From an uncultured Erythrobacter sp. (lineage in GTDB: Bacteria > Pseudomonadota > Alphaproteobacteria > Sphingomonadales > Sphingomonadaceae), in contig CANMTU010000001.1 of NCBI GenBank assembly GCA_947501005.1, positions 1,078,501 through 1,142,500 on the forward strand: a stretch of DNA of 64,000 nucleotides. The letters are read 5' to 3'. The notes beneath the pieces were generated by a model, which was not told the DNA's origin, ran no database searches, and was given only the letters and a program-made list of their open reading frames with translations. Made by a program: the position numbers and the translations under genes. Positions 57,276 to 64,000 of the stretch are shown piece by piece; position 1 is the first letter of the stretch; the number at the start of each line of letters is the position of its first letter.

Positions 57276-58450
57276 GCACGAAAAAGGACAAGCGCCGGCT
57301 TCGGGTCAAGGGTGCTGGTCGCCTGCGCGAGCTTGCCGCATCAATCACGGCATGGGGTGCGCGCGGCATGTCGAAAGATCAGGCCTTCGCGATGGCCGAG
57401 GCGCAGGACGAACAAATCAATGATCCGCCGCTTGCACAGGACGATTTCAGCGAAACCTTCAAGGAAGCGTGGGCAATCGTTCGAGCCGAGGCAAAGGAGG
57501 AGTATTTTCAAGACTTGCACGAGGTTGAGGCCCGCAAGCCGGAGTTCCTCGTCAATCCTCTAATCCCTCGGGGTGCCCTAACCATGCTCGACGGCCATCC
57601 GGGACAAGGGAAATCGATGATTACGACGCACCTTGCGGCTGCTGTCACGACTGGAGGCCGCTTTGCCGAACGCTATACGGTGCCGAAAGGCAGGGTGTTG
57701 TTTATGGCCCCTGAAGACGATGCAGATCGGGTTCTCAGGCCCCGGTTGGAGTCGCAAGGCGCGAACCTAAAGAAAATACGTTTCATGGTTCATCCGCGTA
57801 AGTTGGACGAACAAGGGCGGTCGTTGCTGCGCAAGGAGTTGATTGACCACAGGCCGGAGCTGGTTGTCATCGATCCGCTTCCGCCGTTCATGGCAGACGA
57901 CACAAACACGTATCGTGCGACTGAGGTCCGTGGATTCATGCAGCCGCTAGCGCTGTTAGCGCGTGAAATGGACATCGCTATCCTGTTGGTGAGACACCTG
58001 CGCAAAGGCGGGTCGGCATTCGCGATCGAGGCGGGACAAGGCTCGATGGATTTCATCGCCGCTGTTCGTTCGGGCTTGATTGTATTCCCGCACCGTCTTG
58101 ATCCAGACACTAAGGTGCTTGCACATCCAAAGGCGAACTGGTCAGCACCGGGCAAATCGTTGACATTCGAGGTGCGAGCGCGGCCCGGCCAAGCAATGCC
58201 CACGATCAAATGGCTGGCTGAACTGGACCAGACCGCTGATCAACTTCTGCAAGCCGAGGAAAAGCAGAAGGCGGAGGACATCTGCGCCGAGGCGATCGCG
58301 GTGCTGCTCGCCAGTGGGCCAATGAAGGCGGCTGACGCGATGGATCGCCTTTTGCGGGATGGCTTCAGCGAACGCACGATTGATCGTGCGAAGGTGATCG
58401 CAGGTGTGAAATCGGGGCGAGGGCCGGGCGCCCAGTGGACCCTGTCATGA
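57272..58450 (+). CDS. RepA-like AAA ATPase
   Basis: The 392-residue product is a RecA-fold ATPase of the RepA/AAA_25 type, probably a replicative helicase. Walker A is DGHPGQGKSMITTHLA (residues 107-122), Walker B ELVVIDPLPPFMADD, and a sensor region ILLVRHLRKGGSAFAIEAGQ. The C-terminal part DAMDRLLRDGFSERTIDRAKV looks like a winged helix. It follows the primase, so the pair forms a small replication module. A strong terminator ends it. Confidence 0.88.
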   Translation: MSTKKDKRRLRVKGAGRLRELAASITAWGARGMSKDQAFAMAEAQDEQINDPPLAQDDFSETFKEAWAIVRAEAKEEYFQDLHEVEARKPEFLVNPLIPRGALTMLDGHPGQGKSMITTHLAAAVTTGGRFAERYTVPKGRVLFMAPEDDADRVLRPRLESQGANLKKIRFMVHPRKLDEQGRSLLRKELIDHRPELVVIDPLPPFMADDTNTYRATEVRGFMQPLALLAREMDIAILLVRHLRKGGSAFAIEAGQGSMDFIAAVRSGLIVFPHRLDPDTKVLAHPKANWSAPGKSLTFEVRARPGQAMPTIKWLAELDQTADQLLQAEEKQKAEDICAEAIAVLLASGPMKAADAMDRLLRDGFSERTIDRAKVIAGVKSGRGPGAQWTLS

Positions 58451-58453
58451 TGC

Positions 58454-58495
58454 AAAGAGCGCCAAACATATACATGTGTGTGCTTGGCGCTCTTT
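58454..58495. terminator. Bidirectional terminator
   Basis: AAAGAGCGCCAA and TTGGCGCTCTTT are perfect 12-base arms around an 18-base loop. The structure separates the RepA-like gene from the convergent small gene and has U-runs in both directions. Confidence 0.88.
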
Positions 58496-58505
58496 CATCT
58501 GCCCA

Positions 58506-58820
58506 TCAGGACGCGGCAGATGTGAGCGCCTTGCGCGCCTCATCCAATGCCTTGGAGCCCGGCGTCCATGACCACGGCTGCCTCGCGACGTGATCCTTGC
58601 CCAACGTTGGGTAAAGCTTGGTCTGCTTCGCAGCGAGCCGCAGCAGCATCCGGGCATCGCGCGGGGACATCTTCATTTCGCGGGCGAGCTGATCGAGAGT
58701 GACCGCCTCGATCTTGGGATTGCCCGACGCCTTGTTGCCCGGCGCAGGTTTGGCCGTAGCATCGGCTTTAGTCGTTGCGTTCAGCGCGGTCGTCAGCTTT
58801 GCGGTTTCGATCGTGGTCAT
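58506..58820 (-). CDS. Small hypothetical protein with HTH-like C-terminal half
   Basis: The 104-residue product has a Thr/Ala/Lys-rich N-terminal half and a C-terminal half EAVTLDQLAREMKMSPRDARMLLR that resembles a helix-turn-helix, then YPTLGKDHVARQPWSWTPGS. The ribosome binding site aaaggagctgacc is good. Similar small proteins are often seen in plasmids and islands. I cannot name a family. Confidence 0.68.
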   Translation of the reverse strand: MTTIETAKLTTALNATTKADATAKPAPGNKASGNPKIEAVTLDQLAREMKMSPRDARMLLRLAAKQTKLYPTLGKDHVARQPWSWTPGSKALDEARKALTSAAS

Positions 58821-58892
58821 GTCGGTCAGCTCCTTTGGTTTGGGACCGACATTTCCATTAAGACGGGTGTGGAAGGCGTGTCAGGAGAAATC

Positions 58893-59120
58893 CTAGAAAT
58901 CCCTGTCGCTTTCCAAAAGCGGGATGGCGAAGGCACGTTTTCCGTCGGTGAATAGATATTCGTCGTCATCGCTGCCGATCTCGAAGGTGTATCGGTGCCC
59001 GTCCACATCGATGTGGATGATTTCGTCGGGCGTATGGGTCACGTCGATTACCGAGCCGGGGAATAACGCCTGCGCATGGGATAACAGGTAAGATCGGTCG
59101 AGCGGTTCGTTGTCGGACAT
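58893..59120 (-). CDS. Small hypothetical acidic protein
   Basis: This is a 75-residue soluble product, acidic, with beta-rich IHIDVDGHRYTFEIGSDDDE. The ribosome binding site gaaaggaggcc is strong. It is divergent from nothing nearby and follows the MGGIGSG gene by about 190 bases. Function unknown. Confidence 0.62.
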   Translation of the reverse strand: MSDNEPLDRSYLLSHAQALFPGSVIDVTHTPDEIIHIDVDGHRYTFEIGSDDDEYLFTDGKRAFAIPLLESDRDF

Positions 59121-59292
59121 GATGGCCTCCTTTCGTTGACCATCTTCCCAATAAGATCATGGGTGCGCCGAAGTCAGGAAAAATCCCGCGCGAGATCTAC
59201 TGATTTCCATATCGCTCCCGGTGCGCGGGATCGCGCAATTCGGGCAGGACCCGCTGATATACAATCAGGTCGTCGGTATGTTTGAAAGCGCG

Positions 59293-59313
59293 AAAACCCG
59301 AACCTCGGGCGGG
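59293..59313 (-). terminator. Short terminator after the 59314 gene
   Basis: On the minus strand CCCGA-GGT-TCGGG is followed by TTTTC, only a few bases past the TAA stop. Confidence 0.6.
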
Positions 59314-59934
59314 TTACGGCCAATCGCCGGGCATCCACCGGGAACCAGACCGATCAGCAAGGGCACGGAGCCGATCAAGGTATAGCGTCTTCGCTTCAAA
59401 TTCCGCTTCGCGAAGTCGCCTCACGGTTTCGATCCGGTTGCGTCCTCGCGGGCGTGGCTGACCACCCGACCCGCACAGGCGGTTACGCAGCTTGGCGGTC
59501 TTGCGGCGGGCACGAGAAACATCATTCATGCTCTGCACTGCATAGCTGAGGTTTTGCGCCTCGCGCGAGCCGAACCGGCCTCCGGCGTAGTAGATCACTT
59601 CGCATCGCTGGCCCCTGACCGGACAGATGAAATAGCAACGATGCCCCCCGAACGGTGATGGCACCATTTCGACGGCAACATTCTGTTTGATGGCACCATC
59701 GGGCATTTCACCGGTGATCGCCACGATGCCGCCGCGTTCAATGTCGCTGAGATCGACACGCAGGCGCGTGCTGGCGGTGCTTAGGCCACCGATTGACCAG
59801 TGCAACGTGTCGATGATGCATTCGCCCGGTGCGACGATGCCCAGCCGCCGCAATGTGCGAATGTCGAGTGCCACCATTTCCTCGATGTTGCCGATATGCG
59901 CTGAGCGTCGCGCGCCCGATCCGATACCGCCCAT
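59314..59934 (-). CDS. Hypothetical protein of the MGGIGSG island type
   Basis: This is an unknown 206-residue protein. It starts MGGIGSGARRSAHIGNIEEM, a leader I associate with small proteins of mobile elements. Two cysteines pairs lie in CYFICPVRGQRCEVIYY, possibly a zinc site, and the Arg-rich end has LYLDRLRALADRSGSRW. The ATG at 59934 follows aggaggctttc, a strong binding site. It is divergent from the lipoprotein genes across the structured region. Confidence 0.72.
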   Translation of the reverse strand: MGGIGSGARRSAHIGNIEEMVALDIRTLRRLGIVAPGECIIDTLHWSIGGLSTASTRLRVDLSDIERGGIVAITGEMPDGAIKQNVAVEMVPSPFGGHRCYFICPVRGQRCEVIYYAGGRFGSREAQNLSYAVQSMNDVSRARRKTAKLRNRLCGSGGQPRPRGRNRIETVRRLREAEFEAKTLYLDRLRALADRSGSRWMPGDWP

Positions 59935-59968
59935 GAAAGCCTCCTGCGTTTCGGACGGCATCATACAT

Positions 59969-60009
59969 CCGGAGACGCCACATCTCAGGCCCGACCTCTG
60001 GGTCTCCGG
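59969..60009. promoter_or_regulatory. Hairpin CCGGAGAC / GTCTCCGG upstream of the 59934 start
   Basis: Perfect 8-base arms are separated by 25 bases, 35 bases before the ATG of the MGGIGSG gene. They could form an mRNA leader hairpin or a binding site. Confidence 0.5.
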
Positions 60010-60118
60010 ACGCCGGCTCTGCGTCTCTAAAGCTGGCAATTCAACGAAATACTGTGGTTTGGGGCAGGTCCATCAGCTTTCTGTTGAGTGAAAACGTCCA
60101 CTGTCCCATACAGCTATC

Positions 60119-60344
60119 GGAGCCGCCACGCACGGCTCTGGGGCGTAGTAACCCCGAAACACAGCGGTTGGGCTGCCCGACGTAGCCCGACACATCCTTG
60201 ACCCTATGGTCGGGGAGCCTGCGACGTATGTCCAGGGCTCCTCGAGCCTAAAGGTCGTAGGGACCGGCTGTGTTCGGTTTACTAACTCCCCGATCGCCAG
60301 GGCATGGTGTGAAGTCGAAGCGGGGGCGCACCGCGATCGACTTC
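60119..60344 (+). ncRNA. Candidate structured RNA with a pseudoknot
   Basis: The 423-base stretch between two divergent genes folds densely on the + strand. Local hairpins: 60119-60139, 60140-60155 (GGGG/CCCC), 60167-60191, 60218-60236 and 60311-60344 (GAAGTCGA/TCGACTTC). Two long-range helices cross: AACACAGC (60158-60165) with GCTGTGTT (60267-60274), and TCGGGGAG (60210-60217) with CTCCCCGA (60286-60293), extended by three pairs. Every wobble pair I found is G-U only on the + strand. It ends just before the ribosome binding site of the TTG-start lipoprotein gene, so it may be a leader or a separate RNA. Confidence 0.55.
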
Positions 60345-60357
60345 AGGGGGGCAGCTT

Positions 60358-60837
60358 TTGCTGAAGCAATCTTTATCGTTGGTGCTTGCGCTCGCCTGCT
60401 GCTCTTGCAACTCGCTGACCCACTCGTCGCAGTTTGCCGTTCGATGCTCCGGTAGCCAGACGCTCAAGATCAATGCGTTGGACGCACCGTCTCTCAGCAA
60501 GCAAGAGGGGCGAACCTATGTGATCGATGAAGGTCGTAAGACGCTCTATCGCGCCGATCCCTACATGGTCGCCAATCTCTGCGCGCTGAACGGCCGATGC
60601 GACGTTGATGTGACGCCCGGCAGAGCGACCGCGATCATGACGAATAGCTTCGGCACGGGCAGCAATCGCCAACAGCTCGAAACGCGCTTTGTCCTCGATC
60701 GGGCCAAGGGTGAGCTTCGCATCACCGAGGTTCGGACAATGTATCTCGACGACGATCCGAGCGATCCCATCACCACGGAGGGCTCTTTCACCTGCGCGTC
60801 CGTTCCAGTGCCCGATTTCAAAGTTCCAGAAGCCTGA
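60358..60837 (+). CDS. Hypothetical lipoprotein, TTG start
   Basis: The 159-residue product starts with TTG at 60358, seven bases after aggggggcag. The N-terminus MLKQSLSLVLALACCSC is a signal peptide with a lipobox-like ACCSC. Further cysteines are in AVRCSGSQ, NLCALNGRCDVDV and SFTCASV, so disulfides are likely. No family recognised. It is followed by a BamE-like lipoprotein gene 13 bases later. Confidence 0.7.
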   Translation: MLKQSLSLVLALACCSCNSLTHSSQFAVRCSGSQTLKINALDAPSLSKQEGRTYVIDEGRKTLYRADPYMVANLCALNGRCDVDVTPGRATAIMTNSFGTGSNRQQLETRFVLDRAKGELRITEVRTMYLDDDPSDPITTEGSFTCASVPVPDFKVPEA

Positions 60838-60850
60838 CAGGGGAATGACG

Positions 60851-61129
60851 ATGAAGCGCATACTTCCGATCGCGATCGCCGCGCTACTCGCCGGCTGCGT
60901 ATCGACTGGTACGAACTATGATCCTGCTGCCGTAGATCGGCTGCAAGTCGGCATGACCAAGGCTGAGGTCATCCGAATGCTTGGACAGCCCAATCAGGTC
61001 ATCGCATTGGCCGGCGGCGGCAAGAAGCTGATCTGGGTGCATTCGACCGGCTCGATGTTCGGCGCGAATGCCCGGTCGGTTGGATTGCCGTTTGATCGTG
61101 ATGGAAAGCTCAGCGACGTGCCTAACTAG
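60851..61129 (+). CDS. Small BamE/SmpA-like lipoprotein
   Basis: The 92-residue product starts at the ATG at 60851, seven bases after agggg. It has the lipobox LLAGC and the SmpA/OmlA-type repeat segment LQVGMTKAEVIRMLGQPNQV. The C-terminus is short and Ser/Gly-rich. Proteins of this fold are common in mobile elements as well as in outer-membrane assembly. It lies behind the 60358 lipoprotein gene. Confidence 0.8.
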   Translation: MKRILPIAIAALLAGCVSTGTNYDPAAVDRLQVGMTKAEVIRMLGQPNQVIALAGGGKKLIWVHSTGSMFGANARSVGLPFDRDGKLSDVPN

Positions 61130-61287
61130 GGACATGCTTCACCGGATGAATAAGGTACGGGTTCCCTGCATGTCCAATACGCAATGGATCGGCGGTCAGG
61201 CCGTCACTCCGCCCACATGATTCGATCCATTCGCGCTCAGTTTAACTCGCTTGTCCGAGTGCTCTTTTTGCCAGTAAGCATCGTCAG
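61130..61287. other. Gene-free gap before the restriction-modification gene
   Basis: About 160 bases with no supported gene. A 69-codon frame at 61184 is a shadow that overlaps the next gene. The region is probably the promoter. Confidence 0.5.
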
Positions 61288-64000
61288 ATGCTTCATCGTG
61301 CACCCGCCTTTATCACCCGTTCCTTCCTGCGTTCGATATGGGCGTTGGAATTCGCTGCCTATGTCGCCAGCGGTGAGGACGCTGCCTGCCTAGACACGCT
61401 GCGGAACTGGTCCAGCCGGGTTGCAAGGGGGGAGGTTGCGGACGGCGGCGCGTTGATCGCAACCCTGTTCGCTAATCTCTGGGGCTATCAGGATGCCGGG
61501 GCCCAGGCTGATGGCGTCCACTCGGTTTATCCGCAATTCCCGGTTCCGGGTGCAGGTCCGCGAGGACGGGGCGGCGCTGCCGATGCGGCATTAGGTTGGT
61601 TTGGCGTGGATGGCGTTCCGGCTGCAATGCAGGTCGCCTGCGAATTCAAGCCGCTAGATACGGATTTGGACGCGCCTCAGCGTGGCAGGCGCGATAACCG
61701 CACCCCGGTAGAGCAAGCGTTGAACTATCTGACGTGCGCTCGGCGGGGCATGGTCGGCAATGAGGACGTGAAGCCCACATGGGCCATCGTCACCGACATG
61801 AACGTCTTTCGGCTCTACTGGTATGACCGCGCCCCGGGGCAATACCTCAGCTTCAATATTGAACAACGCAGCCTCTATCATGACGCGGGGTTGCTGGGCG
61901 ATGACGAGGACAGCCGCTTCGAGCGGTATCTGTTTAAGCGCCTGTTCCATGCCGACACGCTGCTGACACGGGCTGGAAAGCCCCTACTCGAACAGCTGAT
62001 CGGACGAGCATGGATACGCGCCCGAGACCTCGAAAAGACGTTCTACACAGAATATCGGGACTATCGGCAACACCTCTACACCGCGTTGCTGGAGGCTAAC
62101 CCCAACTTCCCCGGCACAAGGGGACGGCTTGTCCGGCTGGCGCAAAAGCTGCTGGATCGCAGCATCTTCATTTTCTACTGCGAGGATATGGGCCGGGCCA
62201 TCGGCTATCCCCCGCAACTGCTGCGCGACTTCCTGATCAATCGGAGCCGCGATCAATATCTCAGCCAGGACGGCAACGAGATTTGGTCAACGCTGTGCGG
62301 CCTTTTCCGGGCGATGAATGACGGCACCGCGTTTGGCGACCATCGCCTCAACCAATTCAATGGTGGCCTTTTTGCACATGATGCTGAGTTGGAAGGGCTG
62401 AATGTCCCCAATCGCCTTTTCTGCATCCGCGGACAGGGGCACAACGAGGCGAGCCTGTATCAAAACAAGCTGACGCTGCTTTATCTCTCTGCATCTTACA
62501 ATTATGCCGCCGATCTGGCTCAGGGCTCGGGCGCGACCCGTCCCGATGCAGCGGAGCCGGGATCTGCCGAAGCTGCGGCGAATGCTCGAAAGGCTGATCC
62601 TGAGACGGCATTGGGTCTCTACACGCTGGGACACATTTTCGAGCAATCGATCACCGAACTGGAAATTCTCGAAGCTGAGGCGGACGGGCGAGTCTCGGTC
62701 AACAAGGAAAGCGGGCGCAAGACCAACGGCGTCTACTACACCCCGGAATGGGTCGTGGAACGCATTGTCCGCGAAGCCCTTGGCGGGCGGCTAACCGAGA
62801 TAAAGCAGGAATGCGGGTGGACGCTCGATGATTTCGGCGTCGCCACTACCGGCGATGTCGCAGCAATCGACGCTTATCGGGAGCGGCTGCAAGGCGTTCG
62901 GGTGCTTGATCCGGCTTGCGGGTCTGGCGCATTCCTGATCACGGCGCTGAAATATCTGCTTACCGAATGGCGTTCCATCCTCGACTTGCGCCGCCGTGTG
63001 TCGGGCGATGCAATGGCACGGGACGAGGACGAGCTGATAAGGGACGTTCTGCGGACCAATCTCTACGGCGTGGACATCAACCCTTCCTCGGTCGAGATTA
63101 CCCAATTGGCGCTGTGGCTGCATACGGCTCGCGGGGACCGTCCGCTCTCGTCGCTCGACGCCCATATACAAGACGGCAACAGTCTGATCGACGGCCATTT
63201 CTGGCTTGGGCAACAGAACCTCGATCTGGACGAAGAGGGCCGGGAGCGCATCAACACATTCGATTGGGCGGAAGCCTTTCCCGAAGCAATGGCGGATGGC
63301 GGGTTCGATGTCGTGTTGGGCAACCCACCCTATGTGAAGCTGCAAAACTTCCGCAGAGCGCACCCGGATATGGCCGACTATCTGCGCAACGGGAGGGCCG
63401 GAACCGCCTTCACCGGCTATCGCAGCGCCCAATCGGGCAATTTCGACCTCTATCTCCCGTTCATCGAAAAGGGCATCGCCCTTCTGAGACCGGGCGGGCG
63501 GCTGGGCTACATCGCGCCAAGCGTTTGGGTGATGAACGAATATGGCGAGAACCTGCGGACCCTGATTGCCGGGCAGCGTTCGCTTTCCCGTTGGCTGGAT
63601 TTTCGGTCGCACCAGATTTTCGAAGAAGCGACGGTTTACACCGCCCTGCAATTCTTCCGTCGCCCCGATCAAGGCGAGCAACCGGAGTTTGTCGAAGTTG
63701 CAGCCGCTCCCGATGGGATCGTTGCCGATGATCCTTGGCAGGGGGATGACGCGCGGCTCCCTTATGGCAACCTGGGCTATGGCGACCGTTGGCTGATGCT
63801 GAGCGGTGCAGAGCGTGAGCTAATTGATCGACTAGATGCATCATGTGATCGCTTAGTGAGCGGCCACCTTACATCCGCAGTTTTTCAAGGTCTAATTACC
63901 AGCGCCGATCCTGTCTATCATCTCCGCCGGATTGCACCGGGACGATATATCAGCCGGGCATCGGATGGGAGCGAAGTCCGGATTGAAGATGCCCTGATGC
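61288..64000 (+). CDS. Eco57I/type IIG-like restriction-modification protein (3' end cut by window edge)
   Basis: The frame is open from the ATG at 61288 to the right edge (904 codons). The first ~400 residues look like a nuclease/helical part; E119 and K121 in ACEFKPLD may belong to a PD-(D/E)xK nuclease. The N6-adenine methyltransferase domain has motif I VLDPACGSGAFL (residues 539-550), TNLYGVDINPSS, and the catalytic motif NPPY (679-682 in VVLGNPPYVKL). It continues with GYIAPSVWVMNEYGENLR, and a target-recognition domain is expected after the edge. A BREX PglX-type or other Eco57I-class methylase is possible too; upstream neighbours do not show BREX genes. Confidence 0.86.
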   Translation, partial: MLHRAPAFITRSFLRSIWALEFAAYVASGEDAACLDTLRNWSSRVARGEVADGGALIATLFANLWGYQDAGAQADGVHSVYPQFPVPGAGPRGRGGAADAALGWFGVDGVPAAMQVACEFKPLDTDLDAPQRGRRDNRTPVEQALNYLTCARRGMVGNEDVKPTWAIVTDMNVFRLYWYDRAPGQYLSFNIEQRSLYHDAGLLGDDEDSRFERYLFKRLFHADTLLTRAGKPLLEQLIGRAWIRARDLEKTFYTEYRDYRQHLYTALLEANPNFPGTRGRLVRLAQKLLDRSIFIFYCEDMGRAIGYPPQLLRDFLINRSRDQYLSQDGNEIWSTLCGLFRAMNDGTAFGDHRLNQFNGGLFAHDAELEGLNVPNRLFCIRGQGHNEASLYQNKLTLLYLSASYNYAADLAQGSGATRPDAAEPGSAEAAANARKADPETALGLYTLGHIFEQSITELEILEAEADGRVSVNKESGRKTNGVYYTPEWVVERIVREALGGRLTEIKQECGWTLDDFGVATTGDVAAIDAYRERLQGVRVLDPACGSGAFLITALKYLLTEWRSILDLRRRVSGDAMARDEDELIRDVLRTNLYGVDINPSSVEITQLALWLHTARGDRPLSSLDAHIQDGNSLIDGHFWLGQQNLDLDEEGRERINTFDWAEAFPEAMADGGFDVVLGNPPYVKLQNFRRAHPDMADYLRNGRAGTAFTGYRSAQSGNFDLYLPFIEKGIALLRPGGRLGYIAPSVWVMNEYGENLRTLIAGQRSLSRWLDFRSHQIFEEATVYTALQFFRRPDQGEQPEFVEVAAAPDGIVADDPWQGDDARLPYGNLGYGDRWLMLSGAERELIDRLDASCDRLVSGHLTSAVFQGLITSADPVYHLRRIAPGRYISRASDGSEVRIEDALM

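Larger units (their letters stand above)
51853..64000. mobile_element. Integrative element at tRNA-Lys(CTT), right end outside window
   Basis: From the partial tRNA at 51853 to the window end the DNA carries an integrase, AlpA-like regulator, primase and RepA-like ATPase, a toxin-antitoxin pair and a restriction-modification gene, with mixed base composition and many unknown small genes. This looks like a satellite-type or plasmid-like integrative element. No conjugation, capsid or terminase gene is seen in this part. The right end, with the complete tRNA-Lys, is predicted beyond 64,000. Confidence 0.82.

Noticed and set aside
62791..63681. 296-codon minus-strand frame
   Set aside because: It is antisense to the methyltransferase domain with motifs VLDPACGSGAFL and NPPY.

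Overview
The window is GC-rich chromosomal DNA from an alphaproteobacterium, most likely one of the Sphingomonadales (Erythrobacteraceae/Sphingomonadaceae type). The evidence is the combination of a CpdR-type response regulator, a SapC family protein, an AmpG-like permease, an RpoD with a long acidic insert, and the gene blocks dnaG-rpoD, rpiB-glyA-nrdR and trpB-trpA-accD-folC. This lineage call is an inference from gene content; no database was consulted.

Positions 1 to about 51,500 are mostly dense housekeeping DNA. From left to right they hold: smc (cut by the left edge) with two thioredoxin-fold DsbA-like genes and a DciA/DUF721 gene; mutY, a Tat-exported serine hydrolase, nudC and a FrnE-like DsbA; tRNA-Val(GAC), cpdR, N-formylglutamate amidohydrolase and sapC; an FAD-linked hydroxyacid dehydrogenase; a DEAD-box helicase with a methyltransferase; uvrD; rsmD and rluB; a Rieske oxygenase; an AmpG-like permease; folC, accD, trpA and trpB; chorismate mutase; trmJ, nrdR, glyA and rpiB; a microbial rhodopsin; rpoD and dnaG; yqeY; carA, a foreign-looking gene and carB; greA; a four-gene cluster of small membrane and stress proteins; eno; ribH and ribBA; and a beta-helix protein. 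Many neighbours overlap by 1 to 4 bases and are probably translationally coupled.

At 51,853 there is the 3' half of a tRNA-Lys(CTT) gene, from the anticodon loop through CCA, without its 5' half. To its right lies an integrated element that runs past the window end. It carries an SNase/zinc-ribbon protein, a tyrosine integrase, a TacA/TacT-type toxin-antitoxin pair, an unknown gene, an AlpA-like regulator, a RepB-type primase, a RepA-like ATPase, several small unknown proteins, two lipoproteins and an Eco57I/type IIG-like restriction-modification protein cut by the right edge. Base composition is more mixed here, and TTG or GTG starts are frequent. The fragment's orientation predicts that the intact tRNA-Lys lies beyond the right edge.

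The strongest candidates for something undescribed are as follows. (1) A compact candidate structured RNA on the + strand at about 60,119-60,344 inside the island: two long helices cross as a pseudoknot, and every G-U wobble I found favours the + strand. (2) A visibly AT-richer gene sits exactly between carA and carB, overlapping both. (3) A rhodopsin with a D-T-G motif has a histidine at the cytoplasmic donor side, and an inverted repeat covers its ribosome binding site. (4) An HTH-RibB-degenerate-RibA fusion has paired palindromes in its own promoter region. (5) Two overlapping palindromes cover the alpA ribosome binding site.
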